Assembly: GCF_014270035.1 (NCBI RefSeq)
Contig: NZ_JACNEP010000009.1
Coordinates: forward strand, 1 to 64,000
Reading direction: 5' to 3'
Source: Neptunicella marina
GTDB taxonomy: Bacteria > Pseudomonadota > Gammaproteobacteria > Enterobacterales > Alteromonadaceae
DNA: 64,000 nt
Shown here: positions 1 to 9,864 of the stretch, piece by piece
Layout: each line of letters opens with the position of its first letter
Numbering within the stretch: the first letter of the stretch is position 1
The notes under the pieces: model-generated
The model's input: the letters and a program-made list of their open reading frames with translations, nothing else
Databases searched by the model: none
What the model was told of the DNA's origin: nothing
Program-made: the position numbers and the translations under genes

Positions 1-86
1 TTTCTTGTCATCTCAACTTCGCCGCTGACCGTTGCCGTTCCCCGTCGAAGTGGCGCGCATTCTACGCATCTAACAAATTCGCGCAA
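1..86 (-). promoter_or_regulatory. rRNA-operon-type (rrn P1-like) promoter and leader, reading left out of the window
   Basis: Read on the minus strand there is TTGCGC (81-86), a 16-base spacer, then TAGAAT (59-64), followed at once by the GC-rich discriminator GCGCGCC. The order -35, -10 and GC discriminator closely resembles E. coli rrnB P1 and is typical of stringently controlled rRNA promoters. Bases 1-50 would then be the start of the transcribed leader. E. coli has an rRNA operon (rrnD) divergent from yrdA at the same place, so an rRNA operon just left of the window is likely. The 16S gene itself is not in the window. Confidence 0.7.
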
Positions 87-132
87 CCCTTTTTTTTAAC
101 TTTTTGTGCGTTTGCGCAGGTTTCGAGCAATT

Positions 133-162
133 TTGTTATTAAACGCTCATTTTTGCTATAAT
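133..162 (+). promoter_or_regulatory. Sigma-70-type promoter of the yrdA homologue
   Basis: TTGTTA at 133-138 and a perfect TATAAT at 157-162 are separated by 18 bases, about 30 bases ahead of the start codon at 194. It is divergent from the rRNA-type promoter at 59-86. Confidence 0.55.
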
Positions 163-193
163 TCGTACTTTAAAACAGCCAAAAGAGCACTCG

Positions 194-733
194 ATGAGTT
201 TAGATTCTTATAAAAAGATATTTCCTACATTAGGTAAAAATACCTTTGTTCACCCCAGTGCAGTATTAGTGGGTGATATTAAATTAGCAGATAATGTGAG
301 TATCTGGCCTTTAGTAGCAGCAAGAGGTGATGTTAACCATATTAGTATCGGTGCCCGCACTAATGTTCAGGATGGTAGTGTTTTACATGTCACTCGCAAA
401 ACCAAGTCTCATCCTGAAGGTTTCCCTCTGATTATAGGTGAAGATGTTACCGTCGGTCATAAAGTCATGTTGCATGGATGTGAACTGGGTAACCGTATAT
501 TAGTCGGTATGGGTGCAATAGTAATGGATGGTGCCAAAGTTCAGGATGATGTCATTATTGGAGCTGGCAGTTTAGTGCCACCAAATAAGGTTTTGGAAAG
601 TGGCTATTTATATGTAGGTAGTCCGGTTAAGCAAGCTCGTCCTTTAAGTGAGTCAGAAAAAGCATTTCTGACTCAGTCCGCTGAGAACTATGTTTTGCTC
701 AAAAATGAATATATAGCAGAGCAAGGCAATTAA
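194..733 (+). CDS. yrdA: Gamma-carbonic anhydrase family protein (YrdA-like)
   Basis: A 179-residue left-handed beta-helix protein built from hexapeptide repeats, visible as repeated small-hydrophobic steps between residues about 20 and 140. Three histidines in the positions used as metal ligands in gamma-carbonic anhydrases are present: H65 (SVLHVT), H89 (TVGHK) and H94 (MLHGC). Family members are trimeric metal-binding cytosolic enzymes; bacterial YrdA/PaaY-type members have been linked to CO2 hydration or thioesterase-like roles, so the substrate is not certain. The gene has its own promoter and overlaps the convergent aroE stop by 4 bases (TTAA at 730-733). Its place beside an rRNA promoter and aroE matches E. 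coli yrdA. Confidence 0.9.
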   Translation: MSLDSYKKIFPTLGKNTFVHPSAVLVGDIKLADNVSIWPLVAARGDVNHISIGARTNVQDGSVLHVTRKTKSHPEGFPLIIGEDVTVGHKVMLHGCELGNRILVGMGAIVMDGAKVQDDVIIGAGSLVPPNKVLESGYLYVGSPVKQARPLSESEKAFLTQSAENYVLLKNEYIAEQGN

Positions 734-1545
734 TTTAATTGTTGCCTTAACGTAGTGCGGATTTGCTCGGTGGCGGGTTTCACTCCCCGCCATATCTGAA
801 AACTTAGTGCAGCCTGCTCAATCAGCATGCCTAATCCATCAATCACACGTTTAACGCCATTATCGACAGCCCATTGATTAAACGTCGTCTGGCCTGCACC
901 ATAAACCATGTCATAACAAATAGACGTGTTATGGAATATATTAGCGGTGACGGGAGGCAATTGTTTTGATAAACCCGATGACGATGCATTAATCACCACA
1001 TCAAAACTTTGTGTACCCAGTTCATCAAAACCGACAGCGTTTACCTTCGCCTCGCTGTTAAGCATATCTGCAAGTTGCTGCGCTTTAGATACGGTGCGGT
1101 TGACGATAGTTAAGTGCGATGGTTGTTCGTCCATTAATGGTAATAAGACACCACGCGCTGCGCCGCCAGCCCCAATTAATAAAACACGTTTATTATTAAG
1201 TTCAACTTTGTGATGTTTCAGATCTGCAATTAACCCTCTGCCATCAGTATTGTCTGCCACTATTTGGCCATCAATAAAAGATAAGGTATTAACCGCACCG
1301 GCCATTTTGGCATAAACAGAAAGTTCATCGGCGATTTCATAGGCATCATGCTTAAAAGGAGCGGTCACATTGCAGCCTTTAGCACCGGATTGGATAAACA
1401 GTTTTATGGCATCCTTAAAACCATCCACTTCTGGCAATATTGCGCTGTACTCCATAACCTGATCAGTTTGGCTTGCAAATTGTTGATGGATCAATGGGGA
1501 TTTACTTTGAACAATAGGGTTACCAAAAACTGCGTACTTATCCAT
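730..1545 (-). CDS. aroE: Shikimate dehydrogenase (NADP+)
   Basis: Reduces 3-dehydroshikimate to shikimate with NADPH in aromatic amino acid and chorismate synthesis (cytosol). The 271 residues match the normal AroE size. The shikimate-binding SKSP motif is at residues 14-17, the catalytic lysine at K65 (TAPFKHD) and the partner aspartate at D101 (NTDGRG). A Rossmann NADP site LIGAGGAARG follows at about 123-132. The gene is read toward yrdA and shares a 4-base overlap with its stop codon. In E. coli aroE sits in a yrd cluster with tsaC; here the OmpW and hemF genes come between. Confidence 0.96.
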   Translation of the reverse strand: MDKYAVFGNPIVQSKSPLIHQQFASQTDQVMEYSAILPEVDGFKDAIKLFIQSGAKGCNVTAPFKHDAYEIADELSVYAKMAGAVNTLSFIDGQIVADNTDGRGLIADLKHHKVELNNKRVLLIGAGGAARGVLLPLMDEQPSHLTIVNRTVSKAQQLADMLNSEAKVNAVGFDELGTQSFDVVINASSSGLSKQLPPVTANIFHNTSICYDMVYGAGQTTFNQWAVDNGVKRVIDGLGMLIEQAALSFQIWRGVKPATEQIRTTLRQQLN

Positions 1546-1627
1546 ATTAATGCTATGACGATGAAAAACTGGTACTGAGATTACATGAAATCACGCTTTT
1601 GCCCAAACGCAAGTATTCAGATACAGC

Positions 1628-1653
1628 ATAAAAAAGGGGAACCTAAGTTCCCC
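1628..1653 (-). terminator. Rho-independent terminator of the ompW-like gene
   Basis: On the minus strand GGGGAAC - TTAG - GTTCCCC (1636-1653) is followed by a run of T (1635-1628). It lies just after the ompW stop codon at 1676 and ahead of aroE, so it separates the two minus-strand genes. Confidence 0.8.
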
Positions 1654-1675
1654 CAACATAGTTAACCCACTATGT

Positions 1676-2362
1676 TTAGAATCTGTAACCCAAAGTAATT
1701 GAATATACCCATGGATCAATATCAGCGCTCACTTTTGCTGGTAAATCTAACACGGTGAAGTTTGCTTCTGTATTGATATCAATGTAACGAGCAGAGGCAT
1801 TAACTAACCACTTATCATTTAATGCATAGTCAAAACCTACTTGTGCAGACAAGCCCCAAGAATTATCCAGTTTTAAATCGCTGAAGGTTTGTTGCTGACG
1901 TGCATCTTTAAATTCTTCGTCGAAAAATACGGTGTAGTTAACCCCCAAACCAACATAGGGCTGGAATTCGCTACTAGTATTAAAGTAATACAATGCGCTG
2001 ACAGTGGGTGGTAAGTGTTTAGTTTCGGCCAGAGTGCCATCCCCCAAACCTAACTCATTGTCAGTTGTGTGCTCTAACGTGATATCGTGTTTAAACGGAG
2101 TCGCCGCCAACACTTCTAAAGCCCAGTTGGCGTTGTATCTATAAACGAAATTTAATCCAAGCTGAGTGTTGTTATCTACATCCACCCCCATACCCACATT
2201 ACCTACACCGTCAACAGTAACATTGCTGCTATCAACCTGTGGTGCAACGGTAGTTAAACCTGCACGAACAATAAAGTCGCCTGCATTAGCGAATCCAGCC
2301 CAAGAAATCAAACCTGCAACTATCAACGCTTTTGTGATTGAGTTTCTATTTAACACTGTCAT
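1676..2362 (-). CDS. ompW: OmpW family outer membrane beta-barrel protein
   Basis: A secreted outer membrane protein of 228 residues from the chosen start. The N-terminus is a signal peptide (hydrophobic ALIVAGLISWAGF, cleavage after ANA), followed by GDFIVRAGLTTVAPQ, a typical OmpW start, and alternating amphipathic strands ending in the C-terminal aromatic GYRF used by the BAM machinery. OmpW proteins form small 8-strand barrels with a hydrophobic channel; their cargo is not settled. An upstream in-frame codon at 2419 exists, but the ATG at 2362 has a GAGG ribosome site 8 bases ahead and gives a clean signal peptide. The gene stands alone, with its own terminator. Confidence 0.9.
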   Translation of the reverse strand: MTVLNRNSITKALIVAGLISWAGFANAGDFIVRAGLTTVAPQVDSSNVTVDGVGNVGMGVDVDNNTQLGLNFVYRYNANWALEVLAATPFKHDITLEHTTDNELGLGDGTLAETKHLPPTVSALYYFNTSSEFQPYVGLGVNYTVFFDEEFKDARQQQTFSDLKLDNSWGLSAQVGFDYALNDKWLVNASARYIDINTEANFTVLDLPAKVSADIDPWVYSITLGYRF

Positions 2363-2550
2363 TTTGTTTACCTCATTTATTTTTTGTTGAGGTAATTTTA
2401 TGGCAGCGAGAATTAGCACTATTGATCTAGCACAAGGTTTTACTGCCGACGGACTAACACCAATGATAAATACTGATATAAATCAAATTTAGCCTTTTAA
2501 AGCTAATTCTAACATTCAAATAATCCAATTATTTTAAGCAGATATAAAAA

Positions 2551-2571
2551 AGGTGACACATCAGGTCACCT
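2551..2571 (-). terminator. Terminator after hemF
   Basis: Minus-strand stem AGGTGAC / GTCACCT with a 7-base loop, followed by six T residues (2550-2545). It closes the tsaC-hemF unit 12 bases after the hemF stop. Confidence 0.8.
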
Positions 2572-2582
2572 CATAATTATAC

Positions 2583-3500
<918 letters not shown>

Positions 3501-4061
3501 TTACCTCAACTGCTGGCCGGTAGCGGCGTCAAATATAGTACTGGGCGATGCATTGCCACCCACAGGCTGATCAACCACAAAATCTAGCTGATCGTTAAAT
3601 TGCGCATAAAGCTCTTCCGTGGTGCGAGCTGGCTCTAATCCAGATAGGTTAGCGCTGGTCGAGACGATAGGTTTACCTAGTTGTCTACACAACTCCCGCA
3701 CCGGCTCAAATGCTGGAACGCGCACTGCGATTTTATCTGACTCACCACTTAACAACGGCAATACTCTGTCAGATTTGGGTAATAACCAGGTCACAGGCCC
3801 TGGCCAGCGCGAAAAAACAGCAAAACGTTTATCCTGAGAAATGGCGCTGTCGTTAACATAGGGCAATAACTGCCCATAATCGGCAGCAACCAGAATCAAA
3901 CCTTTATGTGCAGGACGCTGTTTTAGGTTAAGCAACTTTTGTAAAGCATCGCTGTTGTCCGGATCACATCCAAGACCAAACACGGCTTCTGTGGGATAGG
4001 CGATAATGCCGCCTTGATTAAATACATCAATTACTGAATGAGGATCCGACTCAGATTGCAC
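3501..4061 (-). CDS. tsaC: L-threonylcarbamoyladenylate synthase (TsaC/YrdC type)
   Basis: Makes threonylcarbamoyl-AMP from threonine, bicarbonate and ATP, the first step of the t6A37 modification of ANN-decoding tRNAs. At 186 residues it is the short YrdC-only form, without the Sua5 C-terminal domain. It shows the N-terminal GGIIAYPTEAVFGLGCDP region, the basic LKQRPAHKGLILV segment and the late PIVSTSANLSG motif of the YrdC fold. The start is GTG at 4061 with AAAGG about six bases ahead. The gene heads the tsaC-hemF unit and diverges from purE. Confidence 0.95.
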   Translation of the reverse strand: MQSESDPHSVIDVFNQGGIIAYPTEAVFGLGCDPDNSDALQKLLNLKQRPAHKGLILVAADYGQLLPYVNDSAISQDKRFAVFSRWPGPVTWLLPKSDRVLPLLSGESDKIAVRVPAFEPVRELCRQLGKPIVSTSANLSGLEPARTTEELYAQFNDQLDFVVDQPVGGNASPSTIFDAATGQQLR

Positions 4062-4153
4062 AATGTACCTTTAAATGGGCTGTTAAACTGGCGGAAGATT
4101 ACCACAAGCCCCGGCAAATTAGATCTATATATGACATCAGAGCTGTATGTCAT

Positions 4154-4182
4154 TTCACCCAACCCATATAAATGGCTATAAT
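4154..4182 (+). promoter_or_regulatory. Probable purE promoter
   Basis: A perfect TATAAT -10 element lies at 4177-4182, with a weak -35 (TTCACC, 4154-4159) 17 bases upstream, about 38 bases before the purE start. No E. coli-type PurR operator was recognised next to it. Confidence 0.5.
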
Positions 4183-4219
4183 GCCGCCTTTCATTTTCAA
4201 CCCGTAACAGTGAATTAAT

Positions 4220-4705
4220 ATGAAAGTAGCAATCATCATGGGCTCAAAGTCCGACTGGCCAACCATGAAACTGGCAGCTGACATGCTGGATCATTTTGGC
4301 ATCGATTATGAAACTAAGGTGGTTTCTGCACACCGTACACCTCAGCTGTTAGCTGACTTCGCCTCATCTGCACATGACAATGGTTTTAAGGTCATTATTG
4401 CTGGTGCAGGCGGTGCGGCGCACTTACCGGGCATGACTGCGGCATTCACCAGCTTACCAGTATTAGGTGTGCCGGTTCAGTCAAAGGCACTTAAAGGTAT
4501 GGACTCACTACTGTCCATTGTTCAAATGCCAAAAGGCGTTGCCGTTGGCACGCTGGCGATTGGTGAAGCTGGTGCTGCTAATGCAGGATTGCTTGCTGCG
4601 CAGATTCTGGCAACCAGTGATGATGCATTGATGGCAAAAATCGATACATTTCGCCAAAACCAAACCGATACAGTTTTAGCTAACCCCGATCCTTCAGAGA
4701 GTTAA
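4220..4705 (+). CDS. purE: N5-carboxyaminoimidazole ribonucleotide mutase
   Basis: Converts N5-CAIR to CAIR in de novo purine synthesis, acting after PurK in the two-step bacterial route. The 161 residues match class I PurE. The phosphate-binding GSKSDWPTM loop is at residues 8-16 and the catalytic-histidine motif SAHRTP at about 41-46; [11 protein letters not shown] and [22 protein letters not shown] follow. purK starts 3 bases after its stop, so the pair is a tight operon and both proteins are expected in similar amounts. Confidence 0.97.
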   Translation: MKVAIIMGSKSDWPTMKLAADMLDHFGIDYETKVVSAHRTPQLLADFASSAHDNGFKVIIAGAGGAAHLPGMTAAFTSLPVLGVPVQSKALKGMDSLLSIVQMPKGVAVGTLAIGEAGAANAGLLAAQILATSDDALMAKIDTFRQNQTDTVLANPDPSES

Positions 4706-4708
4706 TAC

Positions 4709-5833
4709 GTGAAAGTACTGGTATTAGGCGCTGGCCAACTGGCCAGAATGATGGCACTGGCAGGCACCCCATTGGGTGTTGCTGTTTGTGCATTTGATGT
4801 TCGTTCACAGAAAGTTGTTCACCCGATCACACTGGCACAGACTCATGATTCTTTGCAGCATGCACTGGATAACGTTGACGTGGTAACGGCTGAGTTTGAA
4901 CACGTTCCTCATGATATTCTGGCTATTTGCGAAGCCAGTGGCAAACTGGCGCCAGCCAGCAGCAATATCAAAATTGGTGGCGATCGCCGTCTGGAAAAAG
5001 CCATGTTAGATCGCGCCAACGCCAATAATGCCAGTCATGTTATTGTTGATTCTGAACTTTCACTAAATCAGGCATGTGAAAAATTAGGTGTGCCTCTAGT
5101 GCTTAAAAGTGCATTGGACGGTTATGACGGCAAAGGTCAGTGGCGCATTAAACAAAGCACAGACATTGAACCTGTATGGCAGGATATCGCTGAGTTTTTA
5201 CAACAAAGTTCGGATAAACAAGGCATAGTGGCAGAACAGTTTATCCCCTTTGATCGTGAAGTTTCCTTAATTGGTGCGCGTAATGCGCGCGGTGAAGTTG
5301 TTTTTTACCCATTGGCCGAAAACATTCATGTGGATGGTGTGCTGAGCTTATCGCTGGCAGAGCAAGGTGATAGCGCTATACAGCAGCAAGCTGAAACCAT
5401 GTTTAAGTCAGTAGCTGAAGAACTGAATTATGTGGGTGTGTTAGCCATAGAATTTTTCCAGGTTGGTGATCAATTACTGGTTAATGAAATTGCCCCCAGG
5501 GTTCACAACTCCGGTCACTGGACGCAACAAGGCGCGGATACCTGCCAGTTTGAAAATCACTTAAGAGCGGTGCTGAATTTACCCTTAGGCAGCACCAAAC
5601 TTATTCGCCCGACAGCCATGATTAATATTTTAGGTGAAGATAATCTGCCGGATGAATTACTAACCGTTGCCAGCTTACATATGCATTGGTATGGCAAAGA
5701 TAAACGCGCTGGACGCAAGATGGGTCATATTAATGTGAGCGGTAAGGATAAAGCCGAGCTCGCACTACGCTTGCAACAAGTGGCAGGCATTCTTTGCAAA
5801 GAGCAATTTCCAGCGCTTAATTGCTATCGTTAG
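4709..5833 (+). CDS. purK: N5-carboxyaminoimidazole ribonucleotide synthase
   Basis: ATP-grasp enzyme that carboxylates AIR with bicarbonate and ATP to form N5-CAIR, the substrate of PurE. The 374 residues start at GTG 4709 (MKVLVLGAGQLARMMALAG). The biotin carboxylase-like N-terminal fold, the ATP-grasp lysine region LVLKSALDGYDGKGQW near residue 130 and the metal-binding FFQVGDQLLVNEIAPRVHNSGHWT segment near 245-270 are all intact. It is the second gene of purEK. Its last 17 bases overlap the end of the convergent yrdD homologue, so the two transcripts can pair at their 3' ends. Confidence 0.96.
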   Translation: MKVLVLGAGQLARMMALAGTPLGVAVCAFDVRSQKVVHPITLAQTHDSLQHALDNVDVVTAEFEHVPHDILAICEASGKLAPASSNIKIGGDRRLEKAMLDRANANNASHVIVDSELSLNQACEKLGVPLVLKSALDGYDGKGQWRIKQSTDIEPVWQDIAEFLQQSSDKQGIVAEQFIPFDREVSLIGARNARGEVVFYPLAENIHVDGVLSLSLAEQGDSAIQQQAETMFKSVAEELNYVGVLAIEFFQVGDQLLVNEIAPRVHNSGHWTQQGADTCQFENHLRAVLNLPLGSTKLIRPTAMINILGEDNLPDELLTVASLHMHWYGKDKRAGRKMGHINVSGKDKAELALRLQQVAGILCKEQFPALNCYR

Positions 5834-6389
5834 TCTGTGCCGGCTCCGATTGAACGTGCTGGCATTTTTTGTCAGCACACACTCGCTTCTGCCCTTTTTT
5901 GTATAACAGTTTAAAACCACAAGCTTCACAACTTCCGGCCAACGGCTCGGCATTCAGTGCGAATTTGCACTTTGGATAACCATCGCAGGCATAAAAAGTT
6001 TTACCATAGCGATTGGTGCGCTTTACCAAGTGATGTAGCTGACACTGCGGACAATCGAAACGTGTTTCTTTTTGTTGTTTATTTGACTCTATATGATGGC
6101 AAGCCGGGAAATTAGTACAGCCGATAAACATGCCATAACGACCTTTTTTAATCGCCAGCTCAGCACCACACTCAGGACATACAGATCCATCTATCACTTT
6201 AATGACGCTTTCTTCATGCTCATGCAAAGGTTTAGCGAAATCACATTCCGGGTAATGGGTACAGCCAATAAACGCACCCTTTTTACCGTGTTTAATCGCC
6301 AGGGCACCGTCGCACTTAGGACAAGTGCCCAAAGCATCACTCATATCATGTTGAGAAGCATTAAAAAGGGAATGATCAATTCTGGACAC
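5817..6389 (-). CDS. yrdD: Topoisomerase I C-terminal-type zinc-ribbon protein (YrdD-like)
   Basis: A 190-residue protein made almost entirely of four zinc ribbons like those at the C-terminus of DNA topoisomerase I. Paired cysteines are seen as CPKC...GCTHYPEC, CPECG...GCTNFPAC, CPQC...ACDGYPKC and CEACG...CADKKC. The family is thought to bind nucleic acid but has no firmly assigned role. The start is GTG at 6389 with AAGG six bases ahead. It is last in the dprA-smg-yrdD direction (all minus strand), as in E. coli, and its 3' end overlaps purK by 17 bases. Confidence 0.9.
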   Translation of the reverse strand: MSRIDHSLFNASQHDMSDALGTCPKCDGALAIKHGKKGAFIGCTHYPECDFAKPLHEHEESVIKVIDGSVCPECGAELAIKKGRYGMFIGCTNFPACHHIESNKQQKETRFDCPQCQLHHLVKRTNRYGKTFYACDGYPKCKFALNAEPLAGSCEACGFKLLYKKGQKRVCADKKCQHVQSEPAQTNDSN

Positions 6390-6485
6390 TGCTGACCTTA
6401 AATTAGGGAGTCGAAATCACCAGTACGACCAGCGTACCATTTCGACACGGGCTTAGTATTTAAGCCTGTCTATACAGAAATTTAT

Positions 6486-6962
6486 TTAGTGTAATGGCCC
6501 TTCCGGCTCTTCAAACAACAGATCTTCCATCTGATCGTAAGCGTTTTCTTTGCCAGGCACATTAAACAATACCATTAACACTACCCACTTGAGATCTTCC
6601 AAGCAGAACTCAGCGGAATCAATTTCCATTACTCTGTCGATAACCATTTCACGGGTAGACGGATCGAGCACATTGATCTGTTCAAGAAACATCAAAAACC
6701 CACGACTGGTTACATCGAGCTGCATTTCCTCTTCCTGAGTGTAAATGCGCGTAACAGGTGTAATTGATGCTTTCGCGAGATAAGGTGTGGTATCGGTTTC
6801 CTGCAGAGCAGCCAGTTTTTCCAACCAAGCTAAGGCTTTGTAGATTTCATCATGGTGAAACCCAGCACGAATTAGCTCATCGGTCAGTTCATCCTGATCT
6901 ACCCGGATTTCCGTTTCACTATGAATAAAGTTTTCAAACAAATACATGAGGATATCAAACAT
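6486..6962 (-). CDS. smg: Smg family protein (DUF494)
   Basis: A 158-residue acidic cytosolic protein beginning [16 protein letters not shown], the usual start of Smg. The family is conserved next to dprA in gammaproteobacteria but has no proven function. GTG at 6965 immediately precedes the ATG at 6962; the ATG is chosen because it matches the family N-terminus and has GAGGGG about 8 bases ahead. The gene follows dprA with almost no gap and is surely co-transcribed with it. Confidence 0.93.
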   Translation of the reverse strand: MFDILMYLFENFIHSETEIRVDQDELTDELIRAGFHHDEIYKALAWLEKLAALQETDTTPYLAKASITPVTRIYTQEEEMQLDVTSRGFLMFLEQINVLDPSTREMVIDRVMEIDSAEFCLEDLKWVVLMVLFNVPGKENAYDQMEDLLFEEPEGPLH

Positions 6963-6966
6963 CACA

Positions 6967-8076
6967 CTAACCCCTCAGTCTAATGTATCCACCGGAGGTG
7001 GCGGATACTAACCCACGCAGTTCATATTCTAATAGTGTTGCTGTCACTACTTGTATCGGCAGCCCACTGCGCTCAGCTACTACATCTATGGCTGTAGCTT
7101 CATAATCAACACTATCTAACAATTTATCGGTTGCCAAGCTTTGCTCTGTACTTTTTTTACGATTTTTTGAGGCTGTTTCAGCCCCGTTAAAACTAAGGTT
7201 TTGAAATTCTTCATTTATATCCTCAACCTCTTCAACCAGCTTAGCACCACGTTTAATTAAAAAGTGACAACCTTTCGATTGAGGATTCCTGATATTACCC
7301 GGAACAGCAAACACTTCCCTATCCTGTTCCAATGCATATTTACAGGTGATCAAAGAACCACTTTTAACAGTTGCTTCAACCACCAATACTCCTTTAGACA
7401 AGCCAGCAATAATCCGATTCCGACGCGGAAAGTGATGCGCTTTAGCTTGTGTACCCGGCAAAAACTCCGACAATAAGGTGCCGCCAGTTTCAATGATTTG
7501 CTCAACAAGCTTTATATGGCGGCGAGGATACACAATATCAACCCCAGTGCCCAGTACTGCAATAGTAGGTTGATGTGCCATTACAGCCCCTTGATGTGCA
7601 CATCCATCAATACCGGTTGCCAATCCACTGGTAATAATCCAGCCACTTTCACTTAAATCAGCTGCCAGCGAACGCGCCACTTCTTTACCTGCCTGTGTCG
7701 GTGCTCTGCTGCCAATAACGGCCAACTGCGCTAAAGATAAAATGTCTGAATTACCACACACAAACAGTCCTGCCGGAGCCTGACTGATTTGTTTTAATTG
7801 CTGTGGATATTGCTGACTTGTAACGGGAATAAAATGATGATTATCGCTGGCGTGTAACCAAACTAAGCATTTATCGACAATGGATTGGGTAGGATGCCGC
7901 AATGATTGTAGCTGAGGGTCCGATAATCCCTGCAATTTCAGCCAGCTGTCACTGGCATTAAAAAGCTGCGCAATGTCGCCATTGGCAGCCTTCAGTAACT
8001 TATGTATACGGGATGGACCACATTCTGGTATTTGTTGCAGTGTAATCCATAAAGTGAACTCGATATCCGATATCAT
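6967..8076 (-). CDS. dprA: DNA processing protein DprA (Smf)
   Basis: Binds single-stranded DNA entering during natural transformation and loads RecA onto it; also present in species not known to be competent. The 369 residues contain an N-terminal helix-hairpin-helix-like part, the Rossmann-type core with [13 protein letters not shown] near residue 138 and [15 protein letters not shown] near 166-180, the [12 protein letters not shown] segment near 228, and a C-terminal winged-helix-like part ending YIRLRG. It lies between an upstream LysM gene and smg on the minus strand, a common gammaproteobacterial arrangement. Confidence 0.95.
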   Translation of the reverse strand: MISDIEFTLWITLQQIPECGPSRIHKLLKAANGDIAQLFNASDSWLKLQGLSDPQLQSLRHPTQSIVDKCLVWLHASDNHHFIPVTSQQYPQQLKQISQAPAGLFVCGNSDILSLAQLAVIGSRAPTQAGKEVARSLAADLSESGWIITSGLATGIDGCAHQGAVMAHQPTIAVLGTGVDIVYPRRHIKLVEQIIETGGTLLSEFLPGTQAKAHHFPRRNRIIAGLSKGVLVVEATVKSGSLITCKYALEQDREVFAVPGNIRNPQSKGCHFLIKRGAKLVEEVEDINEEFQNLSFNGAETASKNRKKSTEQSLATDKLLDSVDYEATAIDVVAERSGLPIQVVTATLLEYELRGLVSATSGGYIRLRG

Positions 8077-8085
8077 TTACCCTCC

Positions 8086-9162
8086 CTAGGGGTGGGCAAC
8101 AATGGCTCCCCTTTTAATCACTTTGGCTGAACGGGTAATCAAAGCATAGCTGCTGTTTTCAAAAACGTTAAACACCACTAATTCGCCTACTTTTATCGCA
8201 GGTTGCTGCTTTTCATCAGCAAATTCAAAAATACTGTCTAACCAGGATGTCTCACCCTTATAGGTAGGATTTTTAGATGCATTGATTGCCGGACCTTGTG
8301 TATACACGCCCATCACCGTACCAGGCACCACATCATCACGCCCCAGATCAAGTGCCACAACGTCATATTTACCCATCAACTGGTATTGTTTGAGATTCGT
8401 CAGAATATGACCGACTTGCTGATTAGCCGGCACTAAACCCAAAGCCTTTTCATGTTTCGTAGGCTGATAGGGTATTAAACGGTCGCCACGGTTTGCTTCA
8501 AACTGTGAATCAGTCACATTGACCAAAGTCATATCTTTACTTTCGTTAATCGATAATGTCGCTTTAGCCACATAACGCGCATGAATGCCTAACACATTAC
8601 CATCCAGATCAATCAACTCTCCTTCACGGCGCACTATCGCATATTGACCTTCAATATCCGGTAATTTATCGGTAATCACTAAATCACCGCTGGCAAAACG
8701 AATACCTGCATCAGCATCCCCCAAAACAACCGGCAACGCATCAAAAGCGTCTTCACTCATCACCTGATCTTTGGTTACAAACTTTTCAATCACAGACCAG
8801 GCTAACGTCGGCACAGGTTCTGCTTCTTTTTTAACTCTTTTGCCTTGTGGAGATAATTTAATTAGCGGCTTTGTTACTTCCGGACTGCGATTAAGCGCTA
8901 ATTCAGCCTCACCGTGCTGATTGATCACCAAAGTTAGAATATCGCCGGGATAGATAAGATGAGGGTTAACAATATTAGTATTGTTGCGCCACAATTCCGG
9001 CCACTGCCAGGGCTTATCCAGATACATGCTGGATATATCCCACAAGGTATCGCCTTTTTTAACCGTATAGGTTTCGGGTGCGTCTGGTTTAACGCTGGCA
9101 GCAATACACAAGCCAGGAATGCTGATAAGCAACAGCAACCACTTTGCCAGTCTTGCCTTCAT
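8086..9162 (-). CDS. Secreted LysM-domain protein
   Basis: A 358-residue exported protein: signal peptide at residues 1-22 (LLLLISIPGLCIA), then a LysM peptidoglycan-binding domain at about 32-80 (YTVKKGDTLWDISSMYLDKPWQWPELW is its core region). The remaining 270 residues form a conserved but uncharacterised region. Proteins of this layout are regularly found directly upstream of dprA in gammaproteobacteria; their role at the cell wall is unknown. The stop is 9 bases before the dprA start, so it heads the LysM-dprA-smg-yrdD unit. It diverges from def. Confidence 0.9.
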   Translation of the reverse strand: MKARLAKWLLLLISIPGLCIAASVKPDAPETYTVKKGDTLWDISSMYLDKPWQWPELWRNNTNIVNPHLIYPGDILTLVINQHGEAELALNRSPEVTKPLIKLSPQGKRVKKEAEPVPTLAWSVIEKFVTKDQVMSEDAFDALPVVLGDADAGIRFASGDLVITDKLPDIEGQYAIVRREGELIDLDGNVLGIHARYVAKATLSINESKDMTLVNVTDSQFEANRGDRLIPYQPTKHEKALGLVPANQQVGHILTNLKQYQLMGKYDVVALDLGRDDVVPGTVMGVYTQGPAINASKNPTYKGETSWLDSIFEFADEKQQPAIKVGELVVFNVFENSSYALITRSAKVIKRGAIVAHP

Positions 9163-9344
9163 AGGTATCCCCTTAATATTCCAGTGATTTATCTCTATTC
9201 ATCGGGATCAGACTGTTGCCGATTAAGTCTATTGGGTATATCCCGCCATATACGCTAGAATAGCGGGCAAATGTAAAGAGTAAATACATCCGTAAAATGG
9301 ATCGTATACAATTTAATACTAACCAATTGTAGCTGAATAAATAA

Positions 9345-9854
9345 ATGGCAATATTAGAAGTACTTAGATTTCCCGACGAACGTTTACGCACTATCGCGAA
9401 ACCAGTTGATAAAGTTGACGAAGATATTCAACAACTTGTCAGTGACATGTTTGAAACCATGTATGACGAAAAAGGCATTGGACTGGCTGCGACACAAGTG
9501 AATGTACACAAACGTGTGGTCGTCATGAATGTGGCAGAAGAACAAGACAACCCACTGGTTTTTATTAACCCGGAGATTACTCACAAGGAAGGTTCTACCA
9601 TCAGTGAGGAAGGTTGTTTATCGGTTCCGAATAACTACGCTAAAGTTGACCGCGCCGAAAAAGTCACGGTAAAAGCACTGGATAAAGAAGGCAATCCTTT
9701 TGAATTAACAGCTGAAGGTTTATTAGCTGTATGTATTCAACACGAGCTTGATCACTTAAAAGGCACTTTATTTATCGACTACCTGTCACCGTTAAAACGC
9801 CAGCGCATCAAAAAGAAACTGGAAAAAGACGCCAAACTAGCGGCCAAAGGTTAA
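9345..9854 (+). CDS. def: Peptide deformylase
   Basis: Removes the formyl group from the N-terminal methionine of new proteins; ferrous-type metalloenzyme. The 169 residues carry all three motifs: [10 protein letters not shown] near 45-54, EEGCLSVP with the metal-binding cysteine near 88-95, and QHELDHLKG with both metal histidines and the catalytic glutamate near 132-140. It leads the def-fmt-rsmB cluster, with fmt starting 10 bases later, so formylation and deformylation are encoded together. Confidence 0.97.
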   Translation: MAILEVLRFPDERLRTIAKPVDKVDEDIQQLVSDMFETMYDEKGIGLAATQVNVHKRVVVMNVAEEQDNPLVFINPEITHKEGSTISEEGCLSVPNNYAKVDRAEKVTVKALDKEGNPFELTAEGLLAVCIQHELDHLKGTLFIDYLSPLKRQRIKKKLEKDAKLAAKG

Positions 9855-9864
9855 AAATCGATAC

